From Gemmatimonas sp. (lineage in GTDB: Bacteria; Gemmatimonadota; Gemmatimonadetes; Longimicrobiales; Longimicrobiaceae): a stretch of 44,895 nt of DNA. The stretch is taken from NCBI GenBank assembly GCA_009380025.1, contig WHSP01000020.1, positions 1 through 44,895 of the forward strand, in the 5' to 3' direction. This document shows positions 8,052-15,804 of the stretch, one piece after another. Position numbers and translations under genes: made by a program. Each line of letters opens with the position of its first letter. Position 1 is the stretch's first letter. Under the pieces are notes generated by a model. It was not told the origin of the DNA and did no database searches. It was given only the letters and a program-made list of their open reading frames with translations.

Positions 8052-10351
8052 GGCCAGCCTCCGGATCCGCTGTCCGGGTCCATGCCGAGATGTGCCGCGG
8101 CCCAGTCTGCCCCTGGATCATTGGTGCCACGCGTTCCGGGTCCATTCGCCCACGCAGCATCGCCGCCGGCCTCCGGGAGCCCGAGAGCCGCCAGGTCCCT
8201 TCCCACGGCCCGGCCCAGCTCCTTGAGGAAAACCGATGGGGTCAGCGGATCGTCCGTGTGACCGGCGTTGAATAAAGAGGTGCTGACGAAGGCGGGGACC
8301 CGCTGGCCGGCGAAGTGCGCGAATCCCGCCTCATCCACGAACACAGGCTCCACTGAGATCTTCGCTCCCGGCTGAGGTGTCACCCCGCTCGCAGGCGACC
8401 AACCGAATGTGCGTGCGAGCAGGGCGAACGCTCCGGCGAGCACTGCCTGTAGCTCCGATCGTTCCGTTTCGGTGCCGGGTGGGGAAAGATCCTTGCCGAT
8501 GCGGTACGGCCGTCCCTCGTGGGCCGCTCGCAGGTTGGCCAACGTCCCATCGAAGAACTTCGCGTAGGCATCCGCCACCAGTTCTCGATGGACCGCCGGC
8601 CAATTCTCGACCCGCAGCGCCGCGATGGCCGTCGGGAGCCGGAATCGCTGCCGCGCGAAGATCTGGACTTCTACCTGATCCGCCGACGTTCTCACGAAGC
8701 TCACGAGACCATCGTCCGAATCCGCTGACCCGTTCGGGCTCCGAATCGTTCGCCACCACAGATCTTGCCGATCAGTACCGTAGGCGATTCGCTCGACCTT
8801 CTCCACGTCGATCAGCTCGCCTCCCACCGCCCCGATCCAGTTCGGCTGGGGTAGGTAGACGTTCCGTTCGGCCTGCCGTTGGGGTCTCCCGAAGCCGTCC
8901 GCATCCACGACCACCCAGGAGCCACCCAGGTAGTCGTTCATGTAACGGATTCCGGCCGAGATGTCGACCCGAGACGTGAACGCCTCGAAACTGATCGGCA
9001 GGACTCGGGAAGCGGCGAAGTACGTGTGACCGCCGACGGTGCGGATGCGGAAGCCCCGAGCGTCCGGGGGTGCGCCGTCGAGGGCTCGACGCTGCGCCTC
9101 GACGATCGGGCGCGTGGTGTCGAAGTCCTTCGTCCGAAGGCGGTCGACGTCGATCGTCAAAGGCGCAACCGAGCGCGCGACCTCGCCTTTCGTGAGGTTG
9201 GTCACGAGAGCGAACCGGGCCGATGCCAGGGTGTCCAGGACACGGGCCAACAGGGAGGTGATGGTCTCTCGGACGGAAGGGTCGGTGACACGCTCGAGCT
9301 GGGACCGGACGCTCGCAGAGAGCTGGTCGATCACGACGTCGCGGAAGGGAAAGAGTTCGCGGTCGACCGGCTGCAGAATCGCCCGAGTCAGCGAGTCGAG
9401 TGCGGGCCAGCGTGCTCGACCGCGCACGGCCGCCCGGAGCGTAGGCGAGGGGTTCGTCCACCCTTCCCAGGGCGCCGCATCCCCAACCAACTCCCAATCG
9501 CGCGGGAGCCCCACCATCTCTCCTGCGAGCCGATTCAACGGCGAGACCTCCGGATCGGCACCCATTTTCAGAGCCGCCAGCCAGTCGGCGAGGAGGCAGT
9601 TCGGCGATGCGATGATCGTTTCCGCCGAGATCGGTGTCGGTTCCCTCGCCCCTGAGCTGCCGTGGTTACCCTGCACAGCGTCGATGAGGGCAAAGTGGGG
9701 AGGGACCGTTCGGAGGAGGTTGAGCGCTCGGTCCTCGGGGCTCCAGCGAGACGCCGTCGAGTCGCTCGGGATGAGGCCGACCAGGTTCGCGAGCGCTAGC
9801 GAATAGCCCCACTCATCATCTGTCTTCGCCTTCGCGAACGAGATCCGGACGTCCGCTCGCACCCAGGCGCGATTGACGAGCAGCGCTCCTCCCTCGTCCC
9901 AGCCATGGAGCGCGACCGGCTGGTGGTCGTCACCGTTGAAGACGACCTCGTATGGCTGTCCCTCTGGCGCTTCGAAGCGGTACCCTACCAGGTCCGGAAC
10001 GCACATCCCGTCCCGATTGTGCAGCCAGTGGTCTGGCCGATTGCGGCCATCACAAACGGTCACCCGCGCGAAGCCGCGCCGGCGGAGCGTCACGATGAGG
10101 GCTTCCACGAGCGCCGGGTCGGTCCCGGTGGGAGAGCCGGCCGCGAAGATGTCGAGGTCTGGTTTGATGGCGATCGCCAGATCGCGCCTGGCTACCCGCC
10201 GGGCTGCCCTCCTCGACTCCAGGACCTTCCACAATCGCCCCGCTTCGACGGCCTCCTGTAGGAGCGCTTCTGGAGGGCCGCCGATGGCCCGAACGGCAGC
10301 GACGGGGACTACGCCCCGCGACGCGGAACGGGCGTTTCTGGAAACGGTCAT
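8048..10351 (-). CDS. Large DUF362-domain protein
   Basis: The 767-residue protein leads the minus-strand trio. The N-terminal 320 residues look like a DUF362 domain: AIAIKPDLDIFAAGSPTGTD, an ALVEALIVTLRRRGFARVTVCDG helix-strand unit, RADVRISFAKAKTDDEWG, and HFALIDAVQGNHGSSG, then ASPNCLLADWLAALKMGADP. DUF362 proteins are often tied to iron-sulphur or redox chemistry, but no ferredoxin Cys cluster is visible here; Cys is rare. The remaining 450 residues (strands around GFRIRTVGGHTYFAASRVLP and a C-terminal piece with EPVFVDEAGFAHFAGQRVPAF) are not assigned. It is much longer than a stand-alone DUF362 protein, so it is probably a fusion. Start ATG at 10351; the upstream 338-bp gap is shared with the divergent cluster. 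Confidence 0.72.
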   Translation of the reverse strand: MTVSRNARSASRGVVPVAAVRAIGGPPEALLQEAVEAGRLWKVLESRRAARRVARRDLAIAIKPDLDIFAAGSPTGTDPALVEALIVTLRRRGFARVTVCDGRNRPDHWLHNRDGMCVPDLVGYRFEAPEGQPYEVVFNGDDHQPVALHGWDEGGALLVNRAWVRADVRISFAKAKTDDEWGYSLALANLVGLIPSDSTASRWSPEDRALNLLRTVPPHFALIDAVQGNHGSSGAREPTPISAETIIASPNCLLADWLAALKMGADPEVSPLNRLAGEMVGLPRDWELVGDAAPWEGWTNPSPTLRAAVRGRARWPALDSLTRAILQPVDRELFPFRDVVIDQLSASVRSQLERVTDPSVRETITSLLARVLDTLASARFALVTNLTKGEVARSVAPLTIDVDRLRTKDFDTTRPIVEAQRRALDGAPPDARGFRIRTVGGHTYFAASRVLPISFEAFTSRVDISAGIRYMNDYLGGSWVVVDADGFGRPQRQAERNVYLPQPNWIGAVGGELIDVEKVERIAYGTDRQDLWWRTIRSPNGSADSDDGLVSFVRTSADQVEVQIFARQRFRLPTAIAALRVENWPAVHRELVADAYAKFFDGTLANLRAAHEGRPYRIGKDLSPPGTETERSELQAVLAGAFALLARTFGWSPASGVTPQPGAKISVEPVFVDEAGFAHFAGQRVPAFVSTSLFNAGHTDDPLTPSVFLKELGRAVGRDLAALGLPEAGGDAAWANGPGTRGTNDPGADWAAAHLGMDPDSGSGGWP

Positions 10352-10542
10352 CTACACGGGAATCGGAGTTACGCGGATGCGTCGCCGGTGGCGGGCTCCA
10401 GCAGCTCGACTCATTACATAAGCCCGAGGCCCACCTCCAGCAAGCGTGTCGAAAAGCATGCGCGGATCCGGCTTCACCTTCCTGTCGACCCGAGTTCTCC
10501 CCGCCGCGCGCCTGACGGTCTCGTGCCGACTTGGGTCTCGAG

Positions 10543-10626
10543 GGGACGGCCACCGCACACGACGGGACGGCCACCGCACACGACGGGACGGCCACCGCAC
10601 ACGACGGGACGGCCACTGCTCTTGAC
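10543..10626. repeat. Tandem repeat, four 21-bp units
   Basis: Four head-to-tail 21-bp units start at 10543, 10564, 10585 and 10606. The first three are identical (GGGACGGCCACCGCACACGAC) up to their edges; the fourth differs in its second half. In the frame of the downstream gene they would encode GTATAHD repeats. They lie in the 338-bp gap between the divergent DUF362 operon and the four-gene cluster, about 60 bp before the preferred start at 10690. No spacers separate them, so this is not a CRISPR array. The rest of the gap (10352-10542) holds no convincing gene. Confidence 0.85.
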
Positions 10627-10689
10627 GGGGCAAAGCCGGGCGCGCAACTATGGTCGGTCCACCTCTACCCCTCCGTGCCGAGGATCGCC

Positions 10690-11160
10690 GTGAGTGTCAC
10701 CATTCCGCAGCCCTTCCAGACGAGCGTCCAGACCGCTCAGCCGTTTCGAACCAAGGTTGAAGGACTCACGATCCCGGATACATACAGCCTCGCGATCACC
10801 GAAATTCCGCCGATCAGCTTCTCGGTCGAGTCCCTCCCGACGATCCGGCTCAACGTCGAGAATCTGCCGCCGGTTCACTTTCAGGTGGACCCCATCGAAA
10901 TCCGTTTGACGGAGATCCCCTCCGTCCGGACCCATCTACCGGCTGACTTCGCGATTGGTTTCTCCCTCCTGGGGATGGAGCTCGGAACCATTCGGCTCTG
11001 TGGTGAGGGCCAGATCATCACCGAGCCCTATCGCCCCAATCCTTGCGAGACGTGTAGTCTGACGTCTTTCCAGGGGACTTCAACGTCCACGGGTACGATC
11101 GGGGAGCCCGTGCCCGGCATCGCCGCGCCATTGGACGCGGCGGCAGACCGTCCGGAGTAG
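10690..11160 (+). CDS. Unrecognised protein with short beta-strand repeats (cluster gene 1)
   Basis: The preferred start is GTG at 10690, with GAGGA five bases upstream, giving 156 residues. A longer frame starts at TTG 10531 and would add the GTATAHD repeats. The middle of the protein is a ladder of about ten-residue units with alternating hydrophobics and a Pro turn: YSLAITEIPPI, SFSVESLPTI, RLNVENLPPV, HFQVDPIEI, RLTEIPSV. A conserved-looking segment follows (ADFAIGFSLLGMELGTIRLCGEGQ), then a Cys pair (NPCETC) and a low-complexity tail. There is no signal peptide. I do not recognise the family; the ladder suggests a stacked beta structure. It lies 3 bp from the next gene, so it belongs to the 10.69-13.13 kb cluster. 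Confidence 0.65.
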   Translation: MSVTIPQPFQTSVQTAQPFRTKVEGLTIPDTYSLAITEIPPISFSVESLPTIRLNVENLPPVHFQVDPIEIRLTEIPSVRTHLPADFAIGFSLLGMELGTIRLCGEGQIITEPYRPNPCETCSLTSFQGTSTSTGTIGEPVPGIAAPLDAAADRPE

Positions 11161-11163
11161 GCC

Positions 11164-11976
11164 ATGGCCCGCTCCGGCACCGACGTACCGGTCCGCTTTC
11201 GCGGTGTCCCTTCGGCTCTTGCGGCGGTGGTCGTTGCACTCCCCGATCCGCGTGAGGACATGACGGCAGCGATCCGTATCGCCGGCCCGAAGGATCCGCT
11301 GACCGAAGTGGCCGTGCAGACGGACTTCGATCCCCGCATCCTCCGGACGATGCTACCCAACGACGTTCCTCCAGGTTCGTACGAGGGCTCCCTTCGGTTC
11401 GGCGAGAACGAGCGGCCGATCGTCGTCGAGATCGATCCGGCCCCGCAGCTTCGCGTCGTGCCTGAGCAGCTTCGCGTGCGAGCGCATCCCGGGGACCTCG
11501 TAGGCACCGACCTCACGATGTTGAACCTGGGCAACGTGCCGGTCATGCTTCGCGGAGTCCAGGCGATCGGGATCTTCATGAGCGGTGGGATCGAGCGAGC
11601 GCTGCGACGCGCCTACGTCGAGGAGCTCGCCGAAGGTCAGCGACGTATGGACGTGATCGCCGAAAGTCTCGCCGACGCCCACGGCGGCCTGCTGAAGATG
11701 AAGATCGAGGAGGGTGCCGGCGAGATCGATCCCGGAGAGGCTCGCGAGCTTCACGTCGTCCTGCACGTGCCCTCCGACCTCGAGCCGGGGGCGCACTACG
11801 GAGGAAACTGGGAGTTGCCGGGTCTCGTGTACCCGATCGCCCTCGAGGTCGACGGGGAGCCCCGCGACGACGAGACCCTCGAGGGTGAGCCGCCGAAGAA
11901 GGTCGTCGGGTCCCGCCCGCCCCAGAGGCGGACCGGTCAGGCCAAAGCGTCCAGGAAGAGTGGTAGCCGCGAATAG
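11164..11976 (+). CDS. Unrecognised protein with Ig-like beta-sandwich segments (cluster gene 2)
   Basis: The 270-residue protein starts with ATG three bases after cluster gene 1. Strand-rich segments resemble Ig-like or filamin-type repeats: VPPGSYEGSLRFGENERPIVVEI, LRVVPEQLRVRAHPGDLVGTDLTMLNLGNVPVML, and GEARELHVVLHVPSDLEPGAHYGGNWELPGLVYPIALEV. A central helix carries many charged residues (RALRRAYVEELAEGQRRMDVIAESLADAHGG). The C-terminus is a Lys/Arg/Ser-rich tail (GQAKASRKSGSRE) of the sort that can bind nucleic acid or a charged surface. No signal peptide or membrane helix is visible, so the protein should be cytoplasmic, which is unusual for Ig-like domains. Function unknown. Confidence 0.68.
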   Translation: MARSGTDVPVRFRGVPSALAAVVVALPDPREDMTAAIRIAGPKDPLTEVAVQTDFDPRILRTMLPNDVPPGSYEGSLRFGENERPIVVEIDPAPQLRVVPEQLRVRAHPGDLVGTDLTMLNLGNVPVMLRGVQAIGIFMSGGIERALRRAYVEELAEGQRRMDVIAESLADAHGGLLKMKIEEGAGEIDPGEARELHVVLHVPSDLEPGAHYGGNWELPGLVYPIALEVDGEPRDDETLEGEPPKKVVGSRPPQRRTGQAKASRKSGSRE

Positions 11977-12018
11977 CCGCGCAAGCGCGTTCTCAAGCAC
12001 GACTGGAGTGAACCCCGA

Positions 12019-12636
12019 ATGCCACCGATCAGCATCGAATCACCGTTCGGCGACGTCCCCGAAGCGCTACTCGGATTGTTGCGAGCGCAGGCCAAGTGGG
12101 GCCAGGAGTACCTCGAAGCGGTCACGGGTACGAAGCTCCCCACCGTGACGGATCCGGTGCGGGCGCTGCAGAGCGCCCTACCCACGCCAGTCTGTCACGT
12201 GCCGCTCCCCTGCTGGATGCCGCAGTCGCTCGGTGATCTGAGGAGCTTCGTCGACAAGTGCGGAAAGGCCTGCGTTCGCCTGCTCGTCACGAACTGCGAT
12301 CGAGTTGAACGAACCGTTCAGGTCCGCGCCGAAGGCGTCCAGGGAGTCGAAGTGAACCCGCCTTCTCTCCACCTCGGGCCGATGCAGCGGGGAACCGCCG
12401 AGGTATCGTTGGAAGTGCCAGAGAGGACTGAAAAAGGCACGAGCTTAGAGGTGCTCGTCTGGGTCGATGGCTGCAAACAGCATTACCTCCGCTGGACGAT
12501 CCACGTCACTCCCGCGGGATTCGACTCCTGCCACGAGATTCCCGTCGACGATTGCCCCGACTACCGTCACCACTGGTACGACCATTTCTATTGCCCCCGT
12601 CCTTGTCCCTCCGGCCGGAGCTTTGCCCGTGGCTGA
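12019..12636 (+). CDS. Unrecognised protein: N-terminal helix, Ig-like domain, Cys/His tail (cluster gene 3)
   Basis: This 205-residue protein starts at ATG 12019 with GGAG ten bases upstream. Residues 13-40 form an amphipathic helix (PEALLGLLRAQAKWGQEYLEAVTG) with a phasin-like look. An Ig-like domain follows (about 85-165): CVRLLVTNCDRVERTVQVRAEG, VNPPSLHLGPMQRGTAEVSLEVPE, TSLEVLVWVDG. It ends in a Cys/His-rich tail (CHEIPVDDCPDYRHHWYDHF, then C-x3-C). Ten or so Cys are spread over the protein, which could bind metal. It overlaps the next gene by 8 bp, which supports coupled translation. Family unknown. Confidence 0.65.
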   Translation: MPPISIESPFGDVPEALLGLLRAQAKWGQEYLEAVTGTKLPTVTDPVRALQSALPTPVCHVPLPCWMPQSLGDLRSFVDKCGKACVRLLVTNCDRVERTVQVRAEGVQGVEVNPPSLHLGPMQRGTAEVSLEVPERTEKGTSLEVLVWVDGCKQHYLRWTIHVTPAGFDSCHEIPVDDCPDYRHHWYDHFYCPRPCPSGRSFARG

Positions 12637-13126
12637 CCGAACCCCCTGGGAAGACGTCGTTCGCCGCGCGTACGACGCGAATTTCCGCTACTGGGAAGCC
12701 GTCGGCCAGGCTACCTCCGACTACGCAAAGACCGTTTCCCGGCTCTGGACCGAGCTACCGATCTCGTGGACTCCGGGGCGCCGAGAGCCTTCGGAGAGCA
12801 GCGCTCCGACGAGCCCGGCGGTGGTTCTGGAAGGCGTGGCCGGGTCCGAGGCCGCTGCAGCCGTGATGCTCACGAACGATCTGGGGCGCGAGGTGGAGGC
12901 CGCTGTCGTCGCGACGCCTCTGGTCGGGCCGGCAGGTGAGTCGGCCGGAGTGGCGCTCCGGACCGAGCCGGAAGTCGTCCGACTTTCGCCCGGTGGTCGC
13001 ACCCCGGTTACCGTCAGGGTCGACCTCAGTGAAAAGCTTGCTCCAGCTACGGACTACCGGGCCGAGGTCAACGTTCCCGGACTTTCGCATCGTGGCGTCC
13101 CCGTAATCGTCCGCCGACTCGCTTGA
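12629..13126 (+). CDS. Unrecognised protein: phasin-like helix plus Ig-like domain (cluster gene 4)
   Basis: The start is GTG 12629, with GGAG eight bases upstream and an 8-bp overlap with cluster gene 3. The open frame extends further upstream but only as an overlap with that gene. The 165-residue product has an N-terminal helix (WEDVVRRAYDANFRYWEAV, continuing into TSDYAKTVSRLW) that resembles the helices of phasins, the coat proteins of storage granules. A beta-sandwich follows, with PAVVLEGVAGSEAAAAVML and then VRLSPGGRTPVTVRVDL, LAPATDYRAEVNVPGL and VPVIVRRLA. Its last strands match the pattern of cluster gene 2 (L-x-PG/A-x-x-Y, then PGL and a basic strand), so the two probably share a domain. 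No export signal. Confidence 0.65.
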   Translation: MADRTPWEDVVRRAYDANFRYWEAVGQATSDYAKTVSRLWTELPISWTPGRREPSESSAPTSPAVVLEGVAGSEAAAAVMLTNDLGREVEAAVVATPLVGPAGESAGVALRTEPEVVRLSPGGRTPVTVRVDLSEKLAPATDYRAEVNVPGLSHRGVPVIVRRLA

Positions 13127-13268
13127 CGGGCTCGAAGACCGATCACCGAACCATTCTCCGATCCCGCTGTGCTCACCGGTGCCGGCATTGTCCTGGGTGA
13201 TAGCGGGCCGTCGGGAGGGTGACTCGGCGCGCGGCGGCCGCATTCAACGGGCAGGGAACGACAAGGAA

Positions 13269-13304
13269 GGGCGCCTCCGAATCGCTCGGGGGCGCCCCTT
13301 TTTA
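13269..13304 (+). terminator. Rho-independent terminator of the four-gene cluster
   Basis: Positions 13269-13280 and 13286-13297 form a 12-bp stem (outer GGGCGCC/GGCGCCC, inner TCCGA/TCGGG) with a 5-nt loop. It is followed by CTTTTTAT. It lies 143 bp after the stop of cluster gene 4. Confidence 0.85.
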
Positions 13305-13328
13305 TCGCTATATCGGGGCCAGAGCTCG

Positions 13329-13568
13329 TCAGACCGCTGCCGGTGCCATCACTCCGAGAACCCGATCGAGAGCCATCACATGACTGCACGTCTGATGGCC
13401 TCTGAAATAACCGCAGTCACACTTCCAGTGGCCGTCCCAGAACTCGACTGCATGCTTGGAGTGGTTGCCGTCGAATTCGACGCGGAGATCTTTGAAGTGG
13501 ATGCGTTCGGGTTGGTCGGCGTAGCTCTTGGCTTTCTGGATTTTGTTGATCATCCCGGAATCCAGCAT
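13329..13568 (-). CDS. Small SWIM-type zinc-finger protein
   Basis: The 79-residue protein carries the SWIM pattern C-x-C-xn-C-x-H at C50, C52, C61 and H63 (KCDCGYFRGHQTCSH). This small zinc-binding motif is known for protein or DNA contacts. The start is the ATG whose complement ends at 13568: a near-perfect AAGGAGG lies five bases upstream. A GTG 15 bases earlier opens the same frame but sits over that ribosome-binding site. Before the finger are charged strands (HFKDLRVEFDGNHSKHAVEFWDGHW). Small stand-alone SWIM proteins of this kind are widespread but uncharacterised. A minus-strand hairpin with a U-tract lies just upstream of the ribosome-binding site, which may attenuate its expression. 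Confidence 0.85.
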   Translation of the reverse strand: MLDSGMINKIQKAKSYADQPERIHFKDLRVEFDGNHSKHAVEFWDGHWKCDCGYFRGHQTCSHVMALDRVLGVMAPAAV

Positions 13569-13589
13569 AGGATCCTCCTTCACCGGTAG

Positions 13590-13629
13590 AAGGAAAAAAT
13601 AAACGCCCCCGTAACGCTATACGGGGGCG
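13590..13629 (-). terminator. Hairpin with U-tract upstream of the SWIM gene
   Basis: Read on the minus strand, the 10-bp stem CGCCCCCGTA/TACGGGGGCG (13604-13613 with 13620-13629) is followed by TTTATTTTTTCC. It would end transcripts arriving from the acidic-protein gene, or act as an attenuator in the SWIM gene leader, since only 10 bases separate it from the ribosome-binding site. Confidence 0.75.
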
Positions 13630-13790
13630 CTAGATGACGCATCATCAGAGAAGCCGGTCTCGCGGCTCAGTGGAACGGATCCTGTCACAAGTTTCCTTGC
13701 CTCATGAAGGAAGCGACGATCCCTGATCGGAGGATACCCGGGGCCGGGTGAGAAGTCAAGCGGGCGCTCGGCCCAGCCCTCGAACGGGCC

Positions 13791-14114
13791 TCACTCGGGT
13801 CTCGTACCACCGACCGCAGGATCGCCTTTGCCCTTGCCGCCCCTTTCGCGGATCACGACGCGCTGGGAATCCGGTCGACCCAGATCGGAGCTGTTCATCT
13901 CGTGCTGGCGTTCACGCGCTGCTCCGGGGACCTTCTGGCCGCCGCGCGCGGAACGCTTGTTGATGGCATCGTCTTCGAGTTCACGATCGCCGAGTGCGGG
14001 ACCGCCATCCGGAGAGTCTTCGAAGCCTTCCGCCTCGAAGCCGATCTCGCCCAGCGGATCTTGCTCGTCGATCTGGTCCTCATCGAAACTATGGTCCGGG
14101 TTTCGCCTCGTCAT
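13791..14114 (-). CDS. Acidic, probably disordered hypothetical protein
   Basis: The product has 107 residues. Its first half is strongly acidic (HSFDEDQIDEQDPLGEIGFEAEGFEDSPDGG); its second half is basic and Gly-rich (RERGGKGKGDPAVGGTRPE). No fold or family is recognised and most of it looks disordered. The ATG at 14114 is preceded by GAGGAGA with an eight-base spacing, which supports translation on this strand. A plus-strand frame over the same bases is Ser/Pro/Arg-rich and has the look of an antisense shadow. It stands alone between two oppositely oriented genes. Confidence 0.5.
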   Translation of the reverse strand: MTRRNPDHSFDEDQIDEQDPLGEIGFEAEGFEDSPDGGPALGDRELEDDAINKRSARGGQKVPGAARERQHEMNSSDLGRPDSQRVVIRERGGKGKGDPAVGGTRPE

Positions 14115-14324
14115 AGGGTCGTCTCCTCGGTCCTACGGATACCAGTTGCGGCTGACGCGAATGGATAACTCCTTACCTGCACGGATGATACCGTCCATCG
14201 GCAGCAGGCCTGCCGAGTTCGGGAGTTCCCAGGGCCTTGCTGGCCCTTCGGCGTCGATCCATAATCCAACCCCTGCACTTCGGGACCCCTCGCCGCCTCG
14301 TCGCGGTTCACCGGCACCAAGATC

Positions 14325-14840
14325 ATGAGGAAGCACGCATCCGAGACCGGAATGCCTCGAGCACATCTGGACGCGCGCCGTGCGCGAATCCTGGAAGGGC
14401 TGGATCGAACGGCGGAACCGGTCGGGTCGGCGACGGATTCGCTTTCCCGGGAACAGATCGACCATCTCGTTCGAGAGGCGGAGGAGCTCTACTGGAACGA
14501 GCTCGCGTGGGAAGAGCTGACGGACGAGGAGAGGGTGGTTGGAGGTCACCTCACTGAGCTCGTTTTCCCGGGCCTGTTGGCGTTCGTCGATGGGTTGCTT
14601 CTGGAGAGCTTGCCCCGGGCCGAGTTCGGGACCGCGCGTCCGCATCCAGAAGTGGTCGAGGAGATCCTGCTCTTCCTTGCGGAGCGCTATTGGGAGGCGA
14701 CGGCGGAGTTGGAACAGGGCGCGGACTCGGGGAGTCTGGTCTGGGCGAGAGCGATGACCGCTCACCTGATCGACCTGGTGCTCTACCCTCTCTACCGGCT
14801 CAGCCCGGCCGAGCGAGAAGAACTGGAGGGTCGTGCCTGA
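14325..14840 (+). CDS. Helical hypothetical protein, 171 aa
   Basis: I do not recognise the family. The sequence is mostly amphipathic helix, acidic overall: REQIDHLVREAEELYWNELAWEEL, LTELVFPGLLAFVDGLLLESL, PEVVEEILLFLAERYWEATAELEQG, MTAHLIDLVLYPLYRLSPAEREEL. It has no signal peptide. The start may be ATG 14325 or ATG 14352 (MPRAHLDARRARILEGL). It overlaps the downstream phosphodiesterase gene by 8 bp, so the two are co-transcribed. The helix pattern suggests a soluble helical bundle. Confidence 0.65.
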   Translation: MRKHASETGMPRAHLDARRARILEGLDRTAEPVGSATDSLSREQIDHLVREAEELYWNELAWEELTDEERVVGGHLTELVFPGLLAFVDGLLLESLPRAEFGTARPHPEVVEEILLFLAERYWEATAELEQGADSGSLVWARAMTAHLIDLVLYPLYRLSPAEREELEGRA

Positions 14841-15783
14841 GCGAATGCGTGGTCGAAGGCTCCTGTTGCCGGCGCTCGCGCTTGTGGCGACGGGTGCCCT
14901 GATCGTTCAATCGCGGCGACGGGAGCTTCGGCCAGGCGCCGCGTTCTTCGCTGGATCTCCGCTCCTGATTGCCCACCGCGGTGGCGCCGCCCTGGCGCCG
15001 GAGAACACTCTGCTGGCCTTTCAGCGCGCCCTCGAGTGGTGGGGCGCCGACGTCCTGGAGCTCGACGTTCAACCCAGCCGCGACGGCGATGCGGTCGTGA
15101 TCCACGACCCCACTCTCGACCGCACGACCAATGGCTCCGGCCTCGTCGCTGACCACTCCCTGGCCGAAATTCGTGAACTCGACGCCGCCTTTCACTTCAC
15201 CCCCGACGGCGGCGAGACCTTCCCCTTCCGCGGCCGGGGCTTCGGCGTTCCGTCCCTCGCCGACGTGCTCTCCGATTTTCCCGATGCCCGGGTCAATATC
15301 GAGATCAAAGACGGCCGAGTGCAGGAGGCCGTCTGGGAAGCGATTCGTGAGGCCGACGCTCTCGAACGCGTCCTCATCGCGGCAGGGTCGACCCGCGACC
15401 GCGCCCGGCTGAAGGACTACCCCGTACCATTCAGCGCTGGTAAGCAAGACCTCCTGCCCTTCATCGCCCAGCTTCGCCTCGGGTTCATCCTCTACGTGCC
15501 GCCCGTCGACGCGTTCCAGATTCCGGACCGTTGGGAAGGCCGCGAGGTGGCCACGCCCGCCCTCATACGCGCCGCCCGCCACCGCAACATTCCCGTCCAC
15601 GTCTGGACTGTGGACGACCTGGAGGCAATGACGCGATACCTCGACTGGGGGGTGGATGGCATCGTTACAGATCGGCCGGACCGCCTCGCTCGCCTGCTCC
15701 ATGAGCGAACGGGGCGGCCCCTCCCACCGGGTCCACCGTCCCCCTTGCCCGAAGCCTTTCTGGAACGCTTGTTGCTCACCTGA
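14833..15783 (+). CDS. Glycerophosphodiester phosphodiesterase
   Basis: This 316-residue enzyme hydrolyses glycerophosphodiesters to glycerol-3-phosphate and an alcohol. The GDPD signatures are intact: HRGGAALAPENTLLAF with the catalytic His-Arg and metal-binding Glu, VLELDVQPSRDGDAVVIHDPTLDRTTNGSG with the second metal ligands and catalytic His, VNIEIKDG, and the C-terminal HVWTVDDLEAMTRYLDWGVDGIVTDRPD. A hydrophobic N-terminus after basic residues (RRLLLPALALVATGALIVQS) makes it a membrane-anchored or exported enzyme facing the periplasm. The GTG start overlaps the end of the preceding helical-protein gene by 8 bp. It probably recycles phospholipid head groups. Confidence 0.92.
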   Translation: MPERMRGRRLLLPALALVATGALIVQSRRRELRPGAAFFAGSPLLIAHRGGAALAPENTLLAFQRALEWWGADVLELDVQPSRDGDAVVIHDPTLDRTTNGSGLVADHSLAEIRELDAAFHFTPDGGETFPFRGRGFGVPSLADVLSDFPDARVNIEIKDGRVQEAVWEAIREADALERVLIAAGSTRDRARLKDYPVPFSAGKQDLLPFIAQLRLGFILYVPPVDAFQIPDRWEGREVATPALIRAARHRNIPVHVWTVDDLEAMTRYLDWGVDGIVTDRPDRLARLLHERTGRPLPPGPPSPLPEAFLERLLLT

Positions 15784-15804
15784 AAGCGCCGTTTTGGCTT
15801 CCCT

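Noticed and set aside
10543-10626. CRISPR array
   Set aside because: The units are directly adjacent with no spacers, and no cas gene is present.
13828-14328. 166-codon plus-strand frame opposite the acidic protein
   Set aside because: It is Ser/Pro/Arg-rich without structure, while the minus-strand frame has a good ribosome-binding site.
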